57,526 nucleotides of DNA from Prevotella sp. GTDB lineage: Bacteria; Bacteroidota; Bacteroidia; Bacteroidales; Bacteroidaceae. The position numbers were made by a program, and so were the translations under genes. Positions 34,962-43,809 of this stretch are shown in pieces. The number at the start of each line of letters is the position of its first letter. Position 1 is the first letter of the stretch. The notes beneath the pieces were generated by a model. The model saw nothing but the letters and a program-made list of their open reading frames with translations. It was not told the origin of the DNA and searched no databases. The stretch covers positions 1-57,526 of the forward strand of contig JAFLSE010000016.1 of NCBI GenBank assembly GCA_022511075.1, read 5' to 3'.

Positions 34962-35777
34962 CTAATCATTATCATACATATTAGGCAGTAGTTTCAGGTC
35001 CTGATATGTTTGTTCTATATCTTCGCGAGTGATGTCGAAATGCGTATCAACCTTGCGCGGATTGTCGTCTAAGGAATGAGAGAAGAGCCAGTCGTATGTC
35101 TTTTGCATATAAAAAAGGCGGGCGAGTATTCCGTGTGAGCCGCCTTTGAGCCAGTCGTAACGAAGGAGTTGGTCGTTGCCTTGCTGCTGCAACTGCTCAA
35201 CAACCACCTGGGAGTTTCTGACGGAAACAGCCCTGTCGGCAGTGCCGTGCATAATCCACAAGGGCAACTTGCCAAGTCCGCTGACATCCTTGAGCGAACA
35301 ACCGCCGCAGAGTGCTATAGCGGCAGCAATCTTTTCGGGATATGTGCCAACGAAATCCATTGTGCCGTAGCCGCCGAGACTCATGCCAAGCACATATACG
35401 CGAGTTGTGTCAACGGCATAGTTTTGCTTTGTCCATTCCAAAAGGTCGTTGAGTTTTTCAGGACTCCACGCCTTGCCGGGATTCTGCGGCGCAACAACAA
35501 GCGTGGGTATTATCTTACCTTTGTCTATTGCGTCGAGTACGCCGTATCGCCTTACCTTGTTGAGGTTATTACCGCAAAGACTCGCTCCGTGCAGGAAGAT
35601 GACAAGCGGCAGGGGATGGCTTCCGTCCTCATATTCCTCGGGAATGTAAAGCCAGAAGTTGTAGCCACCAGGCACGGCATTGCGCACAGCCTTAAACTCT
35701 CCCTCGCGCTTCACCATCTGTGCCGACACGCATAATGCGGCAAACAGGAAAAGCAGGAATATAACGTATCTTTTCAT
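34962..35777 (-). CDS. Secreted alpha/beta hydrolase (esterase/prolyl-oligopeptidase-like)
   Basis: 271 residues from the ATG at 35777, which begins a signal peptide (MKRYVIFLLFLFAALCVSAQ); a second possible ATG at 35792 adds five residues, and longer frames reach into the promoter. Alpha/beta hydrolase: oxyanion strand LPLVIFLHGASLCGN, nucleophile Ser in GMSLGGYGTMDF, Asp in WIMHGTADRAV and His in KGGSHGILAR. It resembles the one-domain esterases and feruloyl-type esterases of Bacteroidota; peptidase activity cannot be excluded. No co-transcribed neighbour, so the substrate is open. Confidence 0.83.
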   Translation of the reverse strand: MKRYVIFLLFLFAALCVSAQMVKREGEFKAVRNAVPGGYNFWLYIPEEYEDGSHPLPLVIFLHGASLCGNNLNKVRRYGVLDAIDKGKIIPTLVVAPQNPGKAWSPEKLNDLLEWTKQNYAVDTTRVYVLGMSLGGYGTMDFVGTYPEKIAAAIALCGGCSLKDVSGLGKLPLWIMHGTADRAVSVRNSQVVVEQLQQQGNDQLLRYDWLKGGSHGILARLFYMQKTYDWLFSHSLDDNPRKVDTHFDITREDIEQTYQDLKLLPNMYDND

Positions 35778-35936
35778 AGAAAACAAAGCCATTGTCTTAG
35801 TATTACTCTGCGAAATTACAAATAAAAAATGATAAAAACGACACGGCACTAAAAAAAGTTTGTTAAATGACATATATTTGTATGAAATTAATAAAAAATA
35901 AGTCTTGTTTTTTTAGGTTATTCAAAAAACTATTAT

Positions 35937-35944
35937 TACTTTTG
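35937..35944 (+). promoter_or_regulatory. -7 element of the ytxH operon
   Basis: TACTTTTG matches TAnnTTTG and lies 46 nt before the ATG at 35991. A T-rich region is upstream, but no TTTG is at the standard distance. Confidence 0.55.
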
Positions 35945-35990
35945 CAACGAGAAAGTTTTATTTAACGTTTAACATTAAAAAATTACAACT

Positions 35991-36203
35991 ATGAAGAGTT
36001 TAGGTTATATCGGTGCATTCCTCGGCGGTGCAATCGCCGGCGCAGCAATTGGTCTGTTGTTAGCTCCAGAGTCTGGCAAGGACACACGTTCAAAGATTAC
36101 TGACGCAGTCAATGATTTTATGAAGAAGCACAACCTCAAATTGTCACGCAAGGAGGTTACTGAACTTATTGAGGACATTGAGGAAGCAGGCGCTGACGAA
36201 TAA
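35991..36203 (+). CDS. YtxH-domain small membrane protein
   Basis: 70 residues. A Gly/Ala-rich transmembrane helix (YIGAFLGGAIAGAAIGLLLA) followed by PESGKDTRSKITDAVNDFMK, the YtxH signature, and an acidic end. YtxH proteins are small general-stress envelope proteins of unknown mechanism. First gene of a small operon, 16 nt before the next start. Confidence 0.9.
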   Translation: MKSLGYIGAFLGGAIAGAAIGLLLAPESGKDTRSKITDAVNDFMKKHNLKLSRKEVTELIEDIEEAGADE

Positions 36204-36219
36204 AAAAAACACTCAAGGC

Positions 36220-36567
36220 ATGCTTTCAAGCAACAAGAACATCCAGTCGATAACACAACTGATTGAGAATTTCAAGGAGTATCTGAGCCTTGAAAAAGAA
36301 TGTCTCAAGTTTGACATCACGGACAAACTCGTGCGCATTGTCACGTCGCTCATTGTCTTCGTGTCGGTCTTTGTGTTGTCGATTGGAGTTCTTCTATATA
36401 TGTCGTTCGCCTGTGTCTTCTGGCTTGCGCAGTATGTAGGCTGGTTCTTGTCGTTCTCCATAATGGCAGGAGTATTTCTTTTCGCTATCATCTTGGTGCT
36501 GTGCAATCGCAAGAAATGGATAGAGCGTCCTTTGACGCGCTTTTTCGCAGGCATCATTCTTAAATGA
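36220..36567 (+). CDS. Holin-like (Phage_holin_3_6-type) membrane protein
   Basis: 115 residues from the ATG at 36220; an in-frame codon at 36169 would overlap ytxH and is rejected. An amphipathic N-terminus, then two hydrophobic helices (about 42-66 and 75-97), and a basic end NRKKWIERPLTRFFAGIIL. This is the layout of the chromosomal holin-like family that accompanies YtxH in many Bacteroidota and is not evidence for a phage. The stop overlaps the next start (ATGA). Confidence 0.78.
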   Translation: MLSSNKNIQSITQLIENFKEYLSLEKECLKFDITDKLVRIVTSLIVFVSVFVLSIGVLLYMSFACVFWLAQYVGWFLSFSIMAGVFLFAIILVLCNRKKWIERPLTRFFAGIILK

Positions 36568-36845
36568 CACATTCGCTTATGGTACAACAACAATATAACA
36601 CATTGGAAGACATTGCACGCGCCAAGGCGGAAGTGTGGGAGAAAAGACAGGTTAAGAGCGAGCAACTTACAAAGATGCTGGAAGAACTCACCGCTGCACA
36701 GAAACCCAGTTCGCGCAGGGAGATGGTAACCAACATCATCGGTGAGGCTGTAGTGGCTTTCGACATTTTTATGACCGTGAGAAAACTCACAAAGCAATAC
36801 GGTTCCCTGTTCTCTATCTTCAGGAAAAAGAAGAAAAAGAAATAG
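36564..36845 (+). CDS. Small hypothetical protein of the ytxH operon
   Basis: 93 residues, a second possible start being M6 at 36579. A charged coiled-coil-like helix (LEDIARAKAEVWEKRQVKSE) is followed by SSRREMVTNIIGEAVVAFDI and a strongly basic tail of six Lys. I do not recognise a family by function; the three-gene set with ytxH and the holin-like gene is conserved in style among Bacteroidota. The 4-nt overlap with the previous gene and 23-nt gap to dcp suggest one transcript. Confidence 0.75.
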   Translation: MTHSLMVQQQYNTLEDIARAKAEVWEKRQVKSEQLTKMLEELTAAQKPSSRREMVTNIIGEAVVAFDIFMTVRKLTKQYGSLFSIFRKKKKKK

Positions 36846-36868
36846 GAGAGGAATACACAAACATCTTT

Positions 36869-38953
36869 ATGGAAAACCAAAAAAGAAAGAATCCCTTTTT
36901 TGAAGACTATGGCACGCCGCACAACGCCGTGCCATTTGACAAAATACGAATAGAAGACTTTGAAGAGGCGTTTATAGAGGGAATGCGCCGCGACAAGGAG
37001 TCGTTGGAGAAAATCATAAACAATCCCGAAAAGCCCACATTCGACAACACTATTATTTACTACGACGAGAGCAAGCCACCACATTATTATGATTTGCTCG
37101 AACGCGTATGCACCGTGTTCTACAACCTGCACAGTGCGGAGACGAGCGACGAACTCGAGGCACTGGCAAAAAAGATGCAGCCAATACTCACGCAGCATGC
37201 CAACGACATGAGGCTCAACAAGCAGATGTTTGAGCGCATAAAGGCAGTGCACCTTCACCACCGTCGTCTGACACAGGAAGAGAAACGACTGCTCGACTCA
37301 TGCTATGACGGACTTGTACGCAGCGGTGCCTTACTCGACGAAGAAGGTAAGGAAAAACTGCGCAGACTGACGGAGGAAATGGCAATGGCATCATTGCAGT
37401 TTCAGCAGAACATGCTCAAGGAAAACAAGGCATACAGCCTGCACATAACCGACGAGAAAGACCTGAGCGGACTGCCCGACACGGCACGCGAGGCTGCTGC
37501 CCAAACAGCAAAGGAACAGAATAAGGACGGCTGGGTGTTCACTCTCGACTATCCGAGTTATGCACCTTTTATGAGCCATGCCGACAATCGCGAACTCCGC
37601 CGGCAGATATATATGGCAAAGAACACGATATGCACGAAAGACAATGCGGAGAACAACGTAGAGATATGCAAGCGCATAGTAAACCTGAGGCGCGAAGTAG
37701 CACAGTTATTGGGCTACAAGACATACGCCGACTATGTACTGAAGCACCGTATGGCAAGCAACGTGCGCAGCGTATACCGTCTGCTCGACCAATTGATAGA
37801 TGCCTACAAGCCCACGGCTATCAAGGAGCGCGAGGAAGAGCAGAAACTTGCAAAGAAGATTGAGGGAAAGGATTTCAAACATGAGCCGTGGGACGGTGCG
37901 TATTATTCTCACAAACTGCAACTAAAGAAATACAACATCGATGCAGAAATGCTGCGTCCGTATCTCGAACTTAGCAAGGTTATAGACGGAGTGTTCGGAC
38001 TTGCCGAGCGACTTTATGGGATAACATTCAAGGAAAACAAGGAAATACCAGTCTATCACCTCGATGTGAAAGCATACGAGGTGTTCGACAAGGACGGCTC
38101 ATATCTTGCGCTGTTCTATGCCGACTTCCACCCTCGCAAGGGTAAGCAAAGCGGTGCATGGATGACCGAATATCAAGGGCAGTACATAAACCGCAAGGGA
38201 GAGAACATAAGGCCTCACGTGAGCCTTGTGATGAATCTCACAAAGCCCACCGCCGACAAGCCTGCACTGCTGACATTGGGCGAGGTGGAAACATTCCTGC
38301 ACGAGTTCGGGCACGCACTCCACGGAATGTTCGCAAACACAAGGTTTGAAAGCCTCAGCGGCACAAACGTGTGGTGGGACTTCGTGGAACTTCCTTCGCA
38401 GTTTATGGAGAACTTTGCCGTAGAAAAAGAATTCCTGCGCACCTTTGCATTCCATTACGAGACGGGCGAGCCTATGCCCGACGAGTTGATAGAGCGCATA
38501 AAGAAAAGCCGCAACTTCAACGCCGCCACGGCGTGCCTGCGCCAAGTGAGTTTCGGACTGCTCGATATGGCATACTACACCAAGCGCGACGCCTTCGACG
38601 AAGACATTTTTGCCTTCGAGAAAAAGGCTTGGAAGAAAGCCATATTAGGCAAACAGCGCGAGGACACTTGTATGACGGTACAGTTCGGGCACATAATGTC
38701 GGGCGGATATGCGGCTGGATATTACAGCTACAAGTGGGCGGAGGTGCTCGATGCCGACGCATTCAGCGTGTTCAAGAAAGAGGGCATATTCAACCAAGCC
38801 ACGGCACAGCGTTTCCGCGACTGCATACTGTCGAAGGGCGGCACTGACCATCCAATGACGCTCTATAAGAACTTCCGCGGCGGCGAGCCTACAATAGATG
38901 CACTGCTGAAGAGGAATGGAATCAAAGGAGTTAAAGGAGTAAAAAGGAATTAA
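36869..38953 (+). CDS. dcp: M3-family peptidyl-dipeptidase
   Basis: 694 residues, full length. Zinc metallopeptidase of the thimet oligopeptidase/Dcp family: zinc motif HEFGHALHGMF with His478, Glu479 and His482, and the third ligand Glu in WWDFVELPSQFMENF about 26 residues later. It removes C-terminal dipeptides from peptides. No signal peptide, so cytoplasmic. The last residues (IKGVKGVKRN) are encoded by a short tandem repeat at 38924-38954 and are probably not functional. Confidence 0.94.
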   Translation: MENQKRKNPFFEDYGTPHNAVPFDKIRIEDFEEAFIEGMRRDKESLEKIINNPEKPTFDNTIIYYDESKPPHYYDLLERVCTVFYNLHSAETSDELEALAKKMQPILTQHANDMRLNKQMFERIKAVHLHHRRLTQEEKRLLDSCYDGLVRSGALLDEEGKEKLRRLTEEMAMASLQFQQNMLKENKAYSLHITDEKDLSGLPDTAREAAAQTAKEQNKDGWVFTLDYPSYAPFMSHADNRELRRQIYMAKNTICTKDNAENNVEICKRIVNLRREVAQLLGYKTYADYVLKHRMASNVRSVYRLLDQLIDAYKPTAIKEREEEQKLAKKIEGKDFKHEPWDGAYYSHKLQLKKYNIDAEMLRPYLELSKVIDGVFGLAERLYGITFKENKEIPVYHLDVKAYEVFDKDGSYLALFYADFHPRKGKQSGAWMTEYQGQYINRKGENIRPHVSLVMNLTKPTADKPALLTLGEVETFLHEFGHALHGMFANTRFESLSGTNVWWDFVELPSQFMENFAVEKEFLRTFAFHYETGEPMPDELIERIKKSRNFNAATACLRQVSFGLLDMAYYTKRDAFDEDIFAFEKKAWKKAILGKQREDTCMTVQFGHIMSGGYAAGYYSYKWAEVLDADAFSVFKKEGIFNQATAQRFRDCILSKGGTDHPMTLYKNFRGGEPTIDALLKRNGIKGVKGVKRN

Positions 38954-38954
38954 A
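38924..38954 (+). repeat. GGAGTTAAA-type short tandem repeat at the dcp 3' end
   Basis: Units starting at 38928, 38937 and 38947 read GGAGTTAAA, GGAGTAAAAA and GGAATTAAAG, a 9-10-nt period. They encode the dcp C-terminus and stop codon. The same motif, in the same sense relative to transcription, occurs directly after trpE (45421-45458). Confidence 0.65.
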
Positions 38955-38972
38955 GCCAATAGTATTAGTTAA

Positions 38973-39401
38973 ATGATCGACAAAAACACCATACTCGACA
39001 AACGCTATCTGCGAATGGCACGCATCTGGGCTGAAAACAGTTACTGCCAGCGGCGGCAGGTGGGCGCACTCGTAGTGAAGGACAAGATGATAATCAGCGA
39101 TGGCTACAACGGCACGCCAAGCGGATTTGAAAACCAGTGCGAAGACGAGAACAATGTGACCAAGCCCTACGTGCTGCACGCCGAGGCAAATGCGATAACC
39201 AAACTTGCACGCAGTTCAAACAACAGCGACGGTGCGACGATATACATCACGGCATCGCCCTGCATCGAGTGTGCGAAACTGATAATCCAGTCGGGCATAA
39301 AGCGTGTGGTGTATGGCGAGCAATACAGGCTCGAAGACGGAATAAACCTGCTCAAGAGAGCAAATATAGAAACAACATATCTCAATCCCGATGAACAGTA
39401 A
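38973..39401 (+). CDS. dCMP deaminase (ComEB-like cytidine deaminase family)
   Basis: 142 residues. Zinc-dependent deaminase: HAEANAITKLARSS with the zinc-binding His and catalytic Glu, then SPCIECAKLIIQSG with the two zinc-binding Cys. The N-terminal RQVGALVVKDKMIISDGYNG and the GTPSGFENQCED segment fit dCMP deaminases, which make dUMP for thymidylate synthesis. Its stop overlaps the start of the next gene by 11 nt. Confidence 0.93.
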   Translation: MIDKNTILDKRYLRMARIWAENSYCQRRQVGALVVKDKMIISDGYNGTPSGFENQCEDENNVTKPYVLHAEANAITKLARSSNNSDGATIYITASPCIECAKLIIQSGIKRVVYGEQYRLEDGINLLKRANIETTYLNPDEQ

Positions 39402-41097
39402 CAGCAAAAACAGATGGATGCCGATAATAATGGCACTGTGCGTAGTGGTGGGAATATTGATTGGCACGTTCTATGCCAACCACTTCTCAGGCAACCGCCT
39501 GAGTATCATCAATTCGAGCAGCAACAAACTCAATAACCTTCTGCATATCATCGAAGACCAGTATGTGGACACCATAGATGCCAACGACATAGTGGAAAAG
39601 GCAATGCCGCAGATATTGGCGGAACTTGACCCCCACTCTGTCTACATTTCTGCCGATGAGGCGCAGAGTGCTAACGACGACCTGAAAGGTTCGTTCTCGG
39701 GCATAGGCATTGAGTTCACTATAAGGCAGGACACCATACGGGTGCAAAACGTTATAGGCAATGGTCCTGCCGAACGTGCAGGTGTGATTGCCGGCGACAA
39801 GATTGTTACAGTAGACGGTGAAGTGTTCGTGGGCAAGAAAGTTACGAACACCGAGGCTATGAAGAAACTCAAAGGACCGAAAGACACAAAGGTTACTATC
39901 GGTGTGGTGAGATATGGCGAGAAAAAAATAAAGAACATCACGATAACCCGAGGCGACATTCCTACGCATAGCATCACATCGACATATATGCTCGATAAGA
40001 ATACGGGGTACATAAAGGTGAAGAACTTCGGCGACAACACCTATCCCGAAATGCTCATAGCACTTGCAAAACTGTCGCAAGAGGGATTCAAAAACCTCGT
40101 AATTGACCTGCGCGGAAACACCGGCGGCTATTTGCAGTCGGCTGTGCAGATGGCAAACGAGTTCCTGCCAAAGAACAGGCTGATAGTCTATATGCAGGGA
40201 CGCAAGCAGCCAAGGCAGAACTTCACCACCGACGGCAAGGGCAGTTATCAGCACATACCATTGGTGGTGCTCATAGACGAAGGCTCTGCATCGGCAAGCG
40301 AAATCTTTGCTGGTGCAATACAAGACAACGACCGTGGCACAATCATAGGGCGACGCTCGTTCGGCAAGGGACTTGTGCAACAGCCTATCGGATTTAACGA
40401 CGGCTCAATGGTGCGCCTCACCATAGCACGCTACTATACTCCGTCGGGGCGCTGCATACAAAAGCCATACACATCGGGTATGGACAAGGATTATGAGGAA
40501 GACCTCCTGATGCGCTACGAACACGGTGAATTCTTCTCGCAAGACAGCATAAAGCAGGCAGGTCCCGAATATCACACGAGCATAGGACGCACGGTGTACG
40601 GCGGAGGCGGCATCACGCCCGACATATTTGTTGCCGAGGATACCACGGGCATGACCTCATATTACAAGGAGGCTGCCATGAGCGGACTGATATTGCAGTT
40701 TGCATACACATATACCGACGAAAACCGCCAGAAATTGAAAGATTACGACACAACGGACAAACTAAGTGCCTACATAAGCAAGCAAAACATTGTGGAGCAG
40801 TTCGCCAATTATGCAGAGAAGAATGGGCTGCGCCGCCGCAACCTTATGATAAGAAAGAGTTATCCGTTGCTCTATCGCTATGTGTGTAGCCGAATAATAT
40901 ACAATATGCTCAATGATAGTGCCTTGACGGAATATCTAAACGAAGACGATGCTGTCGTCAAGGAAGCCTTGAAAGTGTTTGCAACAAATAGTGCATTCCC
41001 AAAGAATGAACAAGAAGGAGATAAGAGAAACGATAAGGCGGCGCAAGCAACAATTCCGTCAAGACCAACTGACGTCTTTGTCGCTTACCGCTGTTGA
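39391..41097 (+). CDS. C-terminal processing peptidase, S41 family (CtpA/Prc-like)
   Basis: 568 residues. An N-terminal membrane anchor or signal (IIMALCVVVGILIGTFYANH), a PDZ domain (about 100-180, GIGIEFTIRQDTIRVQNVIG) and the S41 catalytic core: TGYIKVKNFGDNT, then DLRGNTGGYLQSAVQMANEF, the nucleophile Ser in the GSASASE block (298-304) and the general-base Lys in RRSFGKGLVQ. It degrades or trims periplasmic proteins from their C-terminus. The C-terminal 92 nt overlap the next gene. Confidence 0.94.
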   Translation: MNSNSKNRWMPIIMALCVVVGILIGTFYANHFSGNRLSIINSSSNKLNNLLHIIEDQYVDTIDANDIVEKAMPQILAELDPHSVYISADEAQSANDDLKGSFSGIGIEFTIRQDTIRVQNVIGNGPAERAGVIAGDKIVTVDGEVFVGKKVTNTEAMKKLKGPKDTKVTIGVVRYGEKKIKNITITRGDIPTHSITSTYMLDKNTGYIKVKNFGDNTYPEMLIALAKLSQEGFKNLVIDLRGNTGGYLQSAVQMANEFLPKNRLIVYMQGRKQPRQNFTTDGKGSYQHIPLVVLIDEGSASASEIFAGAIQDNDRGTIIGRRSFGKGLVQQPIGFNDGSMVRLTIARYYTPSGRCIQKPYTSGMDKDYEEDLLMRYEHGEFFSQDSIKQAGPEYHTSIGRTVYGGGGITPDIFVAEDTTGMTSYYKEAAMSGLILQFAYTYTDENRQKLKDYDTTDKLSAYISKQNIVEQFANYAEKNGLRRRNLMIRKSYPLLYRYVCSRIIYNMLNDSALTEYLNEDDAVVKEALKVFATNSAFPKNEQEGDKRNDKAAQATIPSRPTDVFVAYRC

Positions 41098-41536
41098 CAG
41101 GTTGCTGACAAACGCAAATGTCTTCCACGCGCGTACATTACTATTATATTATGCACTGCCCGACGAGGTGGACACCTCATTGCTCTTTGAGCATCTTTCC
41201 GACAAGACAATACTTTTGCCAAAAGTCATTGACTCGGAAAATATGGAACTGCGCACATATACTGGAGAAAACGACCTTGCCACAGGCTGCTACGGCATAA
41301 AAGAGCCTGTAGGCAAGGTATTTACCGACTTTGCGAAGATTGATGTTGCAATTATTCCCGGTATGGCTTTCGACCGCCACGGACACCGTCTTGGCAGGGG
41401 CAATGGTTATTATGACCGCCTTCTTTCAAAAATTCCGCAGGCTTATAAAATAGGGCTTTGTTTCGATTTTCAGATAGTAGATAGTGTACCTGTTGACATC
41501 CACGATGTAATGATGAACGATGTGATTATTGTTTGA
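41006..41536 (+). CDS. 5-formyltetrahydrofolate cyclo-ligase
   Basis: 176 residues from the ATG at 41006; an earlier in-frame TTG at 40979 is less likely. MTHFS/YgfA family: N-terminal MNKKEIRETIRRRKQQ, LLLYYALPDEVDTSLL, and the ATP-binding IPGMAFDRHGHRLGRGNGYY with the Gly-rich loop. It recycles 5-formyl-THF to 5,10-methenyl-THF with ATP. It begins inside the protease gene in another frame (92-nt overlap), a long overlap for this window. Confidence 0.93.
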   Translation: MNKKEIRETIRRRKQQFRQDQLTSLSLTAVDRLLTNANVFHARTLLLYYALPDEVDTSLLFEHLSDKTILLPKVIDSENMELRTYTGENDLATGCYGIKEPVGKVFTDFAKIDVAIIPGMAFDRHGHRLGRGNGYYDRLLSKIPQAYKIGLCFDFQIVDSVPVDIHDVMMNDVIIV

Positions 41537-41606
41537 CATCTAACTTCGATACTTATCGCATATACTATAGAGCGTTGTTACTCCTATATTATGTTTAACA
41601 CATAAC

Positions 41607-42383
41607 TTATTTCGCCAACGCATCAAATAGCTTGTCGAGTGCTTCGTCAGCATTGTTGCTTTCGTTGAGCAGGGTAACGAACTTCGATCCGATGATTGCT
41701 CCGGCGGCGTTGCGCTGCGCACTCTCAAGTGTCTGTTTGTTACTGATGCCGAAGCCTATCATACGAGGATTGCGCAAGTTCATTGCGTCTATGCGGCGGA
41801 AATATTCCTGCTTGGCTTCGTCGAACGACTGCTGCGCACCCGTGATGGCTGCCGATGAAACCATATACACAAAGCCGTCGGTATTGTCATCGATGAAGCG
41901 TATACGCTCCTCGCTTGTTTCGGGTGTTATCAGCATTATTATGCGAATGTCGTACTTGTCGGCAACGGGCTTGATTGTTTCCTGGTAGTCCTTGAAAGGC
42001 AGGTCGGGGATTATTGCACCGCTCACGCCGCTTTCGACGCATGCCTTGCAGAAATCCTCTATGCCATACTGCATAATTACGTTGAGATAGCCCATGAGCA
42101 CGAGGGGTATATGAATCTCCTCTTTTATTTCTTTCAGTTGGTCGAATATGGTTTGCAACGTCATTCCGTTTTTAAGTGCCTTCGTGGCTGCGTCCTGTAT
42201 CACAGGACCGTCTGCCATAGGGTCGCTGAAGGGTATTCCCACCTCTACCATTGATATGCCCCTGCGCTGCATGGTGCGTATCACGTCTGCCGTGCCCTCC
42301 TTTGTGGGACAACCTGCGCAGAAATAGAGCGAAAGCAGTTTTTTGTCCTTGCTCTCTGCAAAAAGTCTGTTGATTTTGTTCAT
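41607..42383 (-). CDS. trpA: Tryptophan synthase alpha subunit
   Basis: 258 residues. TIM barrel that cleaves indole-3-glycerol phosphate and channels indole to TrpB. Visible catalytic Glu in GISMVEVGIPFSDPMADGPV (also the loop Asp) and the C-terminal SAAGAIIGSKFV-like phosphate site (RNAAGAIIGSKFV). Last gene of the operon; its start overlaps the end of trpF by 4 nt. Confidence 0.97.
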   Translation of the reverse strand: MNKINRLFAESKDKKLLSLYFCAGCPTKEGTADVIRTMQRRGISMVEVGIPFSDPMADGPVIQDAATKALKNGMTLQTIFDQLKEIKEEIHIPLVLMGYLNVIMQYGIEDFCKACVESGVSGAIIPDLPFKDYQETIKPVADKYDIRIIMLITPETSEERIRFIDDNTDGFVYMVSSAAITGAQQSFDEAKQEYFRRIDAMNLRNPRMIGFGISNKQTLESAQRNAAGAIIGSKFVTLLNESNNADEALDKLFDALAK

Positions 42384-43015
42384 ATCCTGTTGTTTTTTAT
42401 TTGTTCAATGAATTGTTTTATAGCCTGCGCGTCCTTCATTCCGGGGGCAGTCTCGAAGCGCGAGTTTATGTCTATGCCTATCATCATGGGATGGGCGAAT
42501 TGCAACACTCGCTGTGCATCGTCGGGAGCGATGCCACCGCTCAAGAGGAAGGGCTTACTGCCCTTGTAGCCCGTAAGCACGTTCCAGTCGAAGTGCTCTC
42601 CGCTGCCTCCGACGGTCTTGCATTTTGTGTCGAAAAGGAAACCGTCTACGCAGTCTTCGTATTGGTTATAGCACGATACATCGCTTGCGCTTTTTATGCT
42701 TATTGCCTTGAAAATGAGTACGTCGCGCTTTGTCGCTGAAGCAATCGTTTGGCGAAGGCTGCGTATGCTTTCGGGCGTTTCGCTGCCGTGTAACTGCACT
42801 ATGTCGAGTGCGTAATCACCTGCTGCTGCAATGATTTCTTCCTCGGAAGCATCTACGAACACACCCACACGCTTCACGCCTTTTCCGATGTCTGGCACAC
42901 GTGTTATATGGCGCGGCGACTTGCTCCAGAATATCATTCCTATCCAGTCAGCCCCTGCTTCTATTACTGCGCGTATGTTTTCCGTGTCGCGCATTCCACA
43001 CACCTTTACTATCAT
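42380..43015 (-). CDS. trpF: Phosphoribosylanthranilate isomerase
   Basis: 211 residues from the ATG at 43015, which overlaps the trpC stop by 4 nt; a longer frame to 43246 lies inside trpC and is rejected. It performs the Amadori rearrangement of phosphoribosyl anthranilate. Catalytic Cys in MIVKVCGMRD at the N-terminus, the Asp in the FLFDTKCKTVGGSGEHFDW segment and FLLSGGIAPDDAQRVL are typical. Confidence 0.95.
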   Translation of the reverse strand: MIVKVCGMRDTENIRAVIEAGADWIGMIFWSKSPRHITRVPDIGKGVKRVGVFVDASEEEIIAAAGDYALDIVQLHGSETPESIRSLRQTIASATKRDVLIFKAISIKSASDVSCYNQYEDCVDGFLFDTKCKTVGGSGEHFDWNVLTGYKGSKPFLLSGGIAPDDAQRVLQFAHPMMIGIDINSRFETAPGMKDAQAIKQFIEQIKNNRI

Positions 43016-43803
43016 ATCTGTGCTATGAAATCTTTTAGTGCCACGCCGGGATTGTCGCTCTTCATGAAGTTCTCGCCAATAAGGAAACCTTTGAAGCCTG
43101 CAAGTTTCAGTGCCCTTACAGTCAATGGGTCGCTTATTCCGCTCTCGCTCACCTTCACCGCATCTTCTGGCAGCAGCGATGCAAGGCGGAACGAGTTTTG
43201 CACATCGGTTACGAACGTTCCAAGATTGCGGTTGTTTATTCCGCACATATCGGGCATTTCATCGGCATATTCGAGTTCTGCCTCGCTGTGCATCTCCAAG
43301 AGTACTTCCATTTGCAGGTCGTGTGCTGTGCGCAGCATACTGCGGTACTCCGCTTTCTTCAAGTCGGCGGCTATCAACAATACTGCGCTCGCCCCGCAAA
43401 GCCTTGCCTGAAAGAGTTGATACTCGTCTATCACGAAGTTTTTGTACAGTACGGGGATAGTCACTCCGCTCTGCCTTGCCCTTACGATATACTCGTCTTT
43501 TCCACCAAAGTATTTTTCATCAGTTAGTATGCTCACTGCCGATGCGCCGTTTTCCTGATAGTCCAGCGGAATGATGTCGGGCTGCCCTGCCTCCTTTATC
43601 CATCCTTTCGACGGCGAACGACGCTTGAACTCGGCAATTATCCCGCTGCCTTCTGTCAGTGCCTTGCTCATCGAAGACACGGTGTCGCCAGCCTTCATCA
43701 GTTGTTCCACCTGTCGGTGTATCTCGCTTTCGGGCAGCGCATCCTTGAATTGCGCCACCTCCATGCGCTTGTGCGCCACAATCTCTTCCAGTATGTCCTT
43801 CAT
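43012..43803 (-). CDS. trpC: Indole-3-glycerol phosphate synthase
   Basis: 263 residues, TIM barrel. Visible: IAEFKRRSPSKGWI near residue 55 with catalytic Glu and Lys, SILTDEKYFGG (about 93), PVLYKNFVIDEYQLFQARLC and the phosphate-site GISDPLTVRALKLAGFKGFL. It closes the indole ring in tryptophan synthesis. Unlike the fused TrpC-TrpF of enterobacteria, the two are separate and overlap by 4 nt. Confidence 0.97.
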   Translation of the reverse strand: MKDILEEIVAHKRMEVAQFKDALPESEIHRQVEQLMKAGDTVSSMSKALTEGSGIIAEFKRRSPSKGWIKEAGQPDIIPLDYQENGASAVSILTDEKYFGGKDEYIVRARQSGVTIPVLYKNFVIDEYQLFQARLCGASAVLLIAADLKKAEYRSMLRTAHDLQMEVLLEMHSEAELEYADEMPDMCGINNRNLGTFVTDVQNSFRLASLLPEDAVKVSESGISDPLTVRALKLAGFKGFLIGENFMKSDNPGVALKDFIAQI

Positions 43804-43809
43804 CGGTCG

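Noticed and set aside
36220..36567. Holin-like gene as evidence of a prophage
   Set aside because: The gene sits with ytxH in a chromosomal arrangement; no phage structural, lysis or integration gene is nearby.
42380..43246. Longer start for trpF
   Set aside because: The extra 77 residues lie inside trpC, are rich in Arg and unlike the family; the ATG at 43015 gives the normal N-terminus and a 4-nt overlap.
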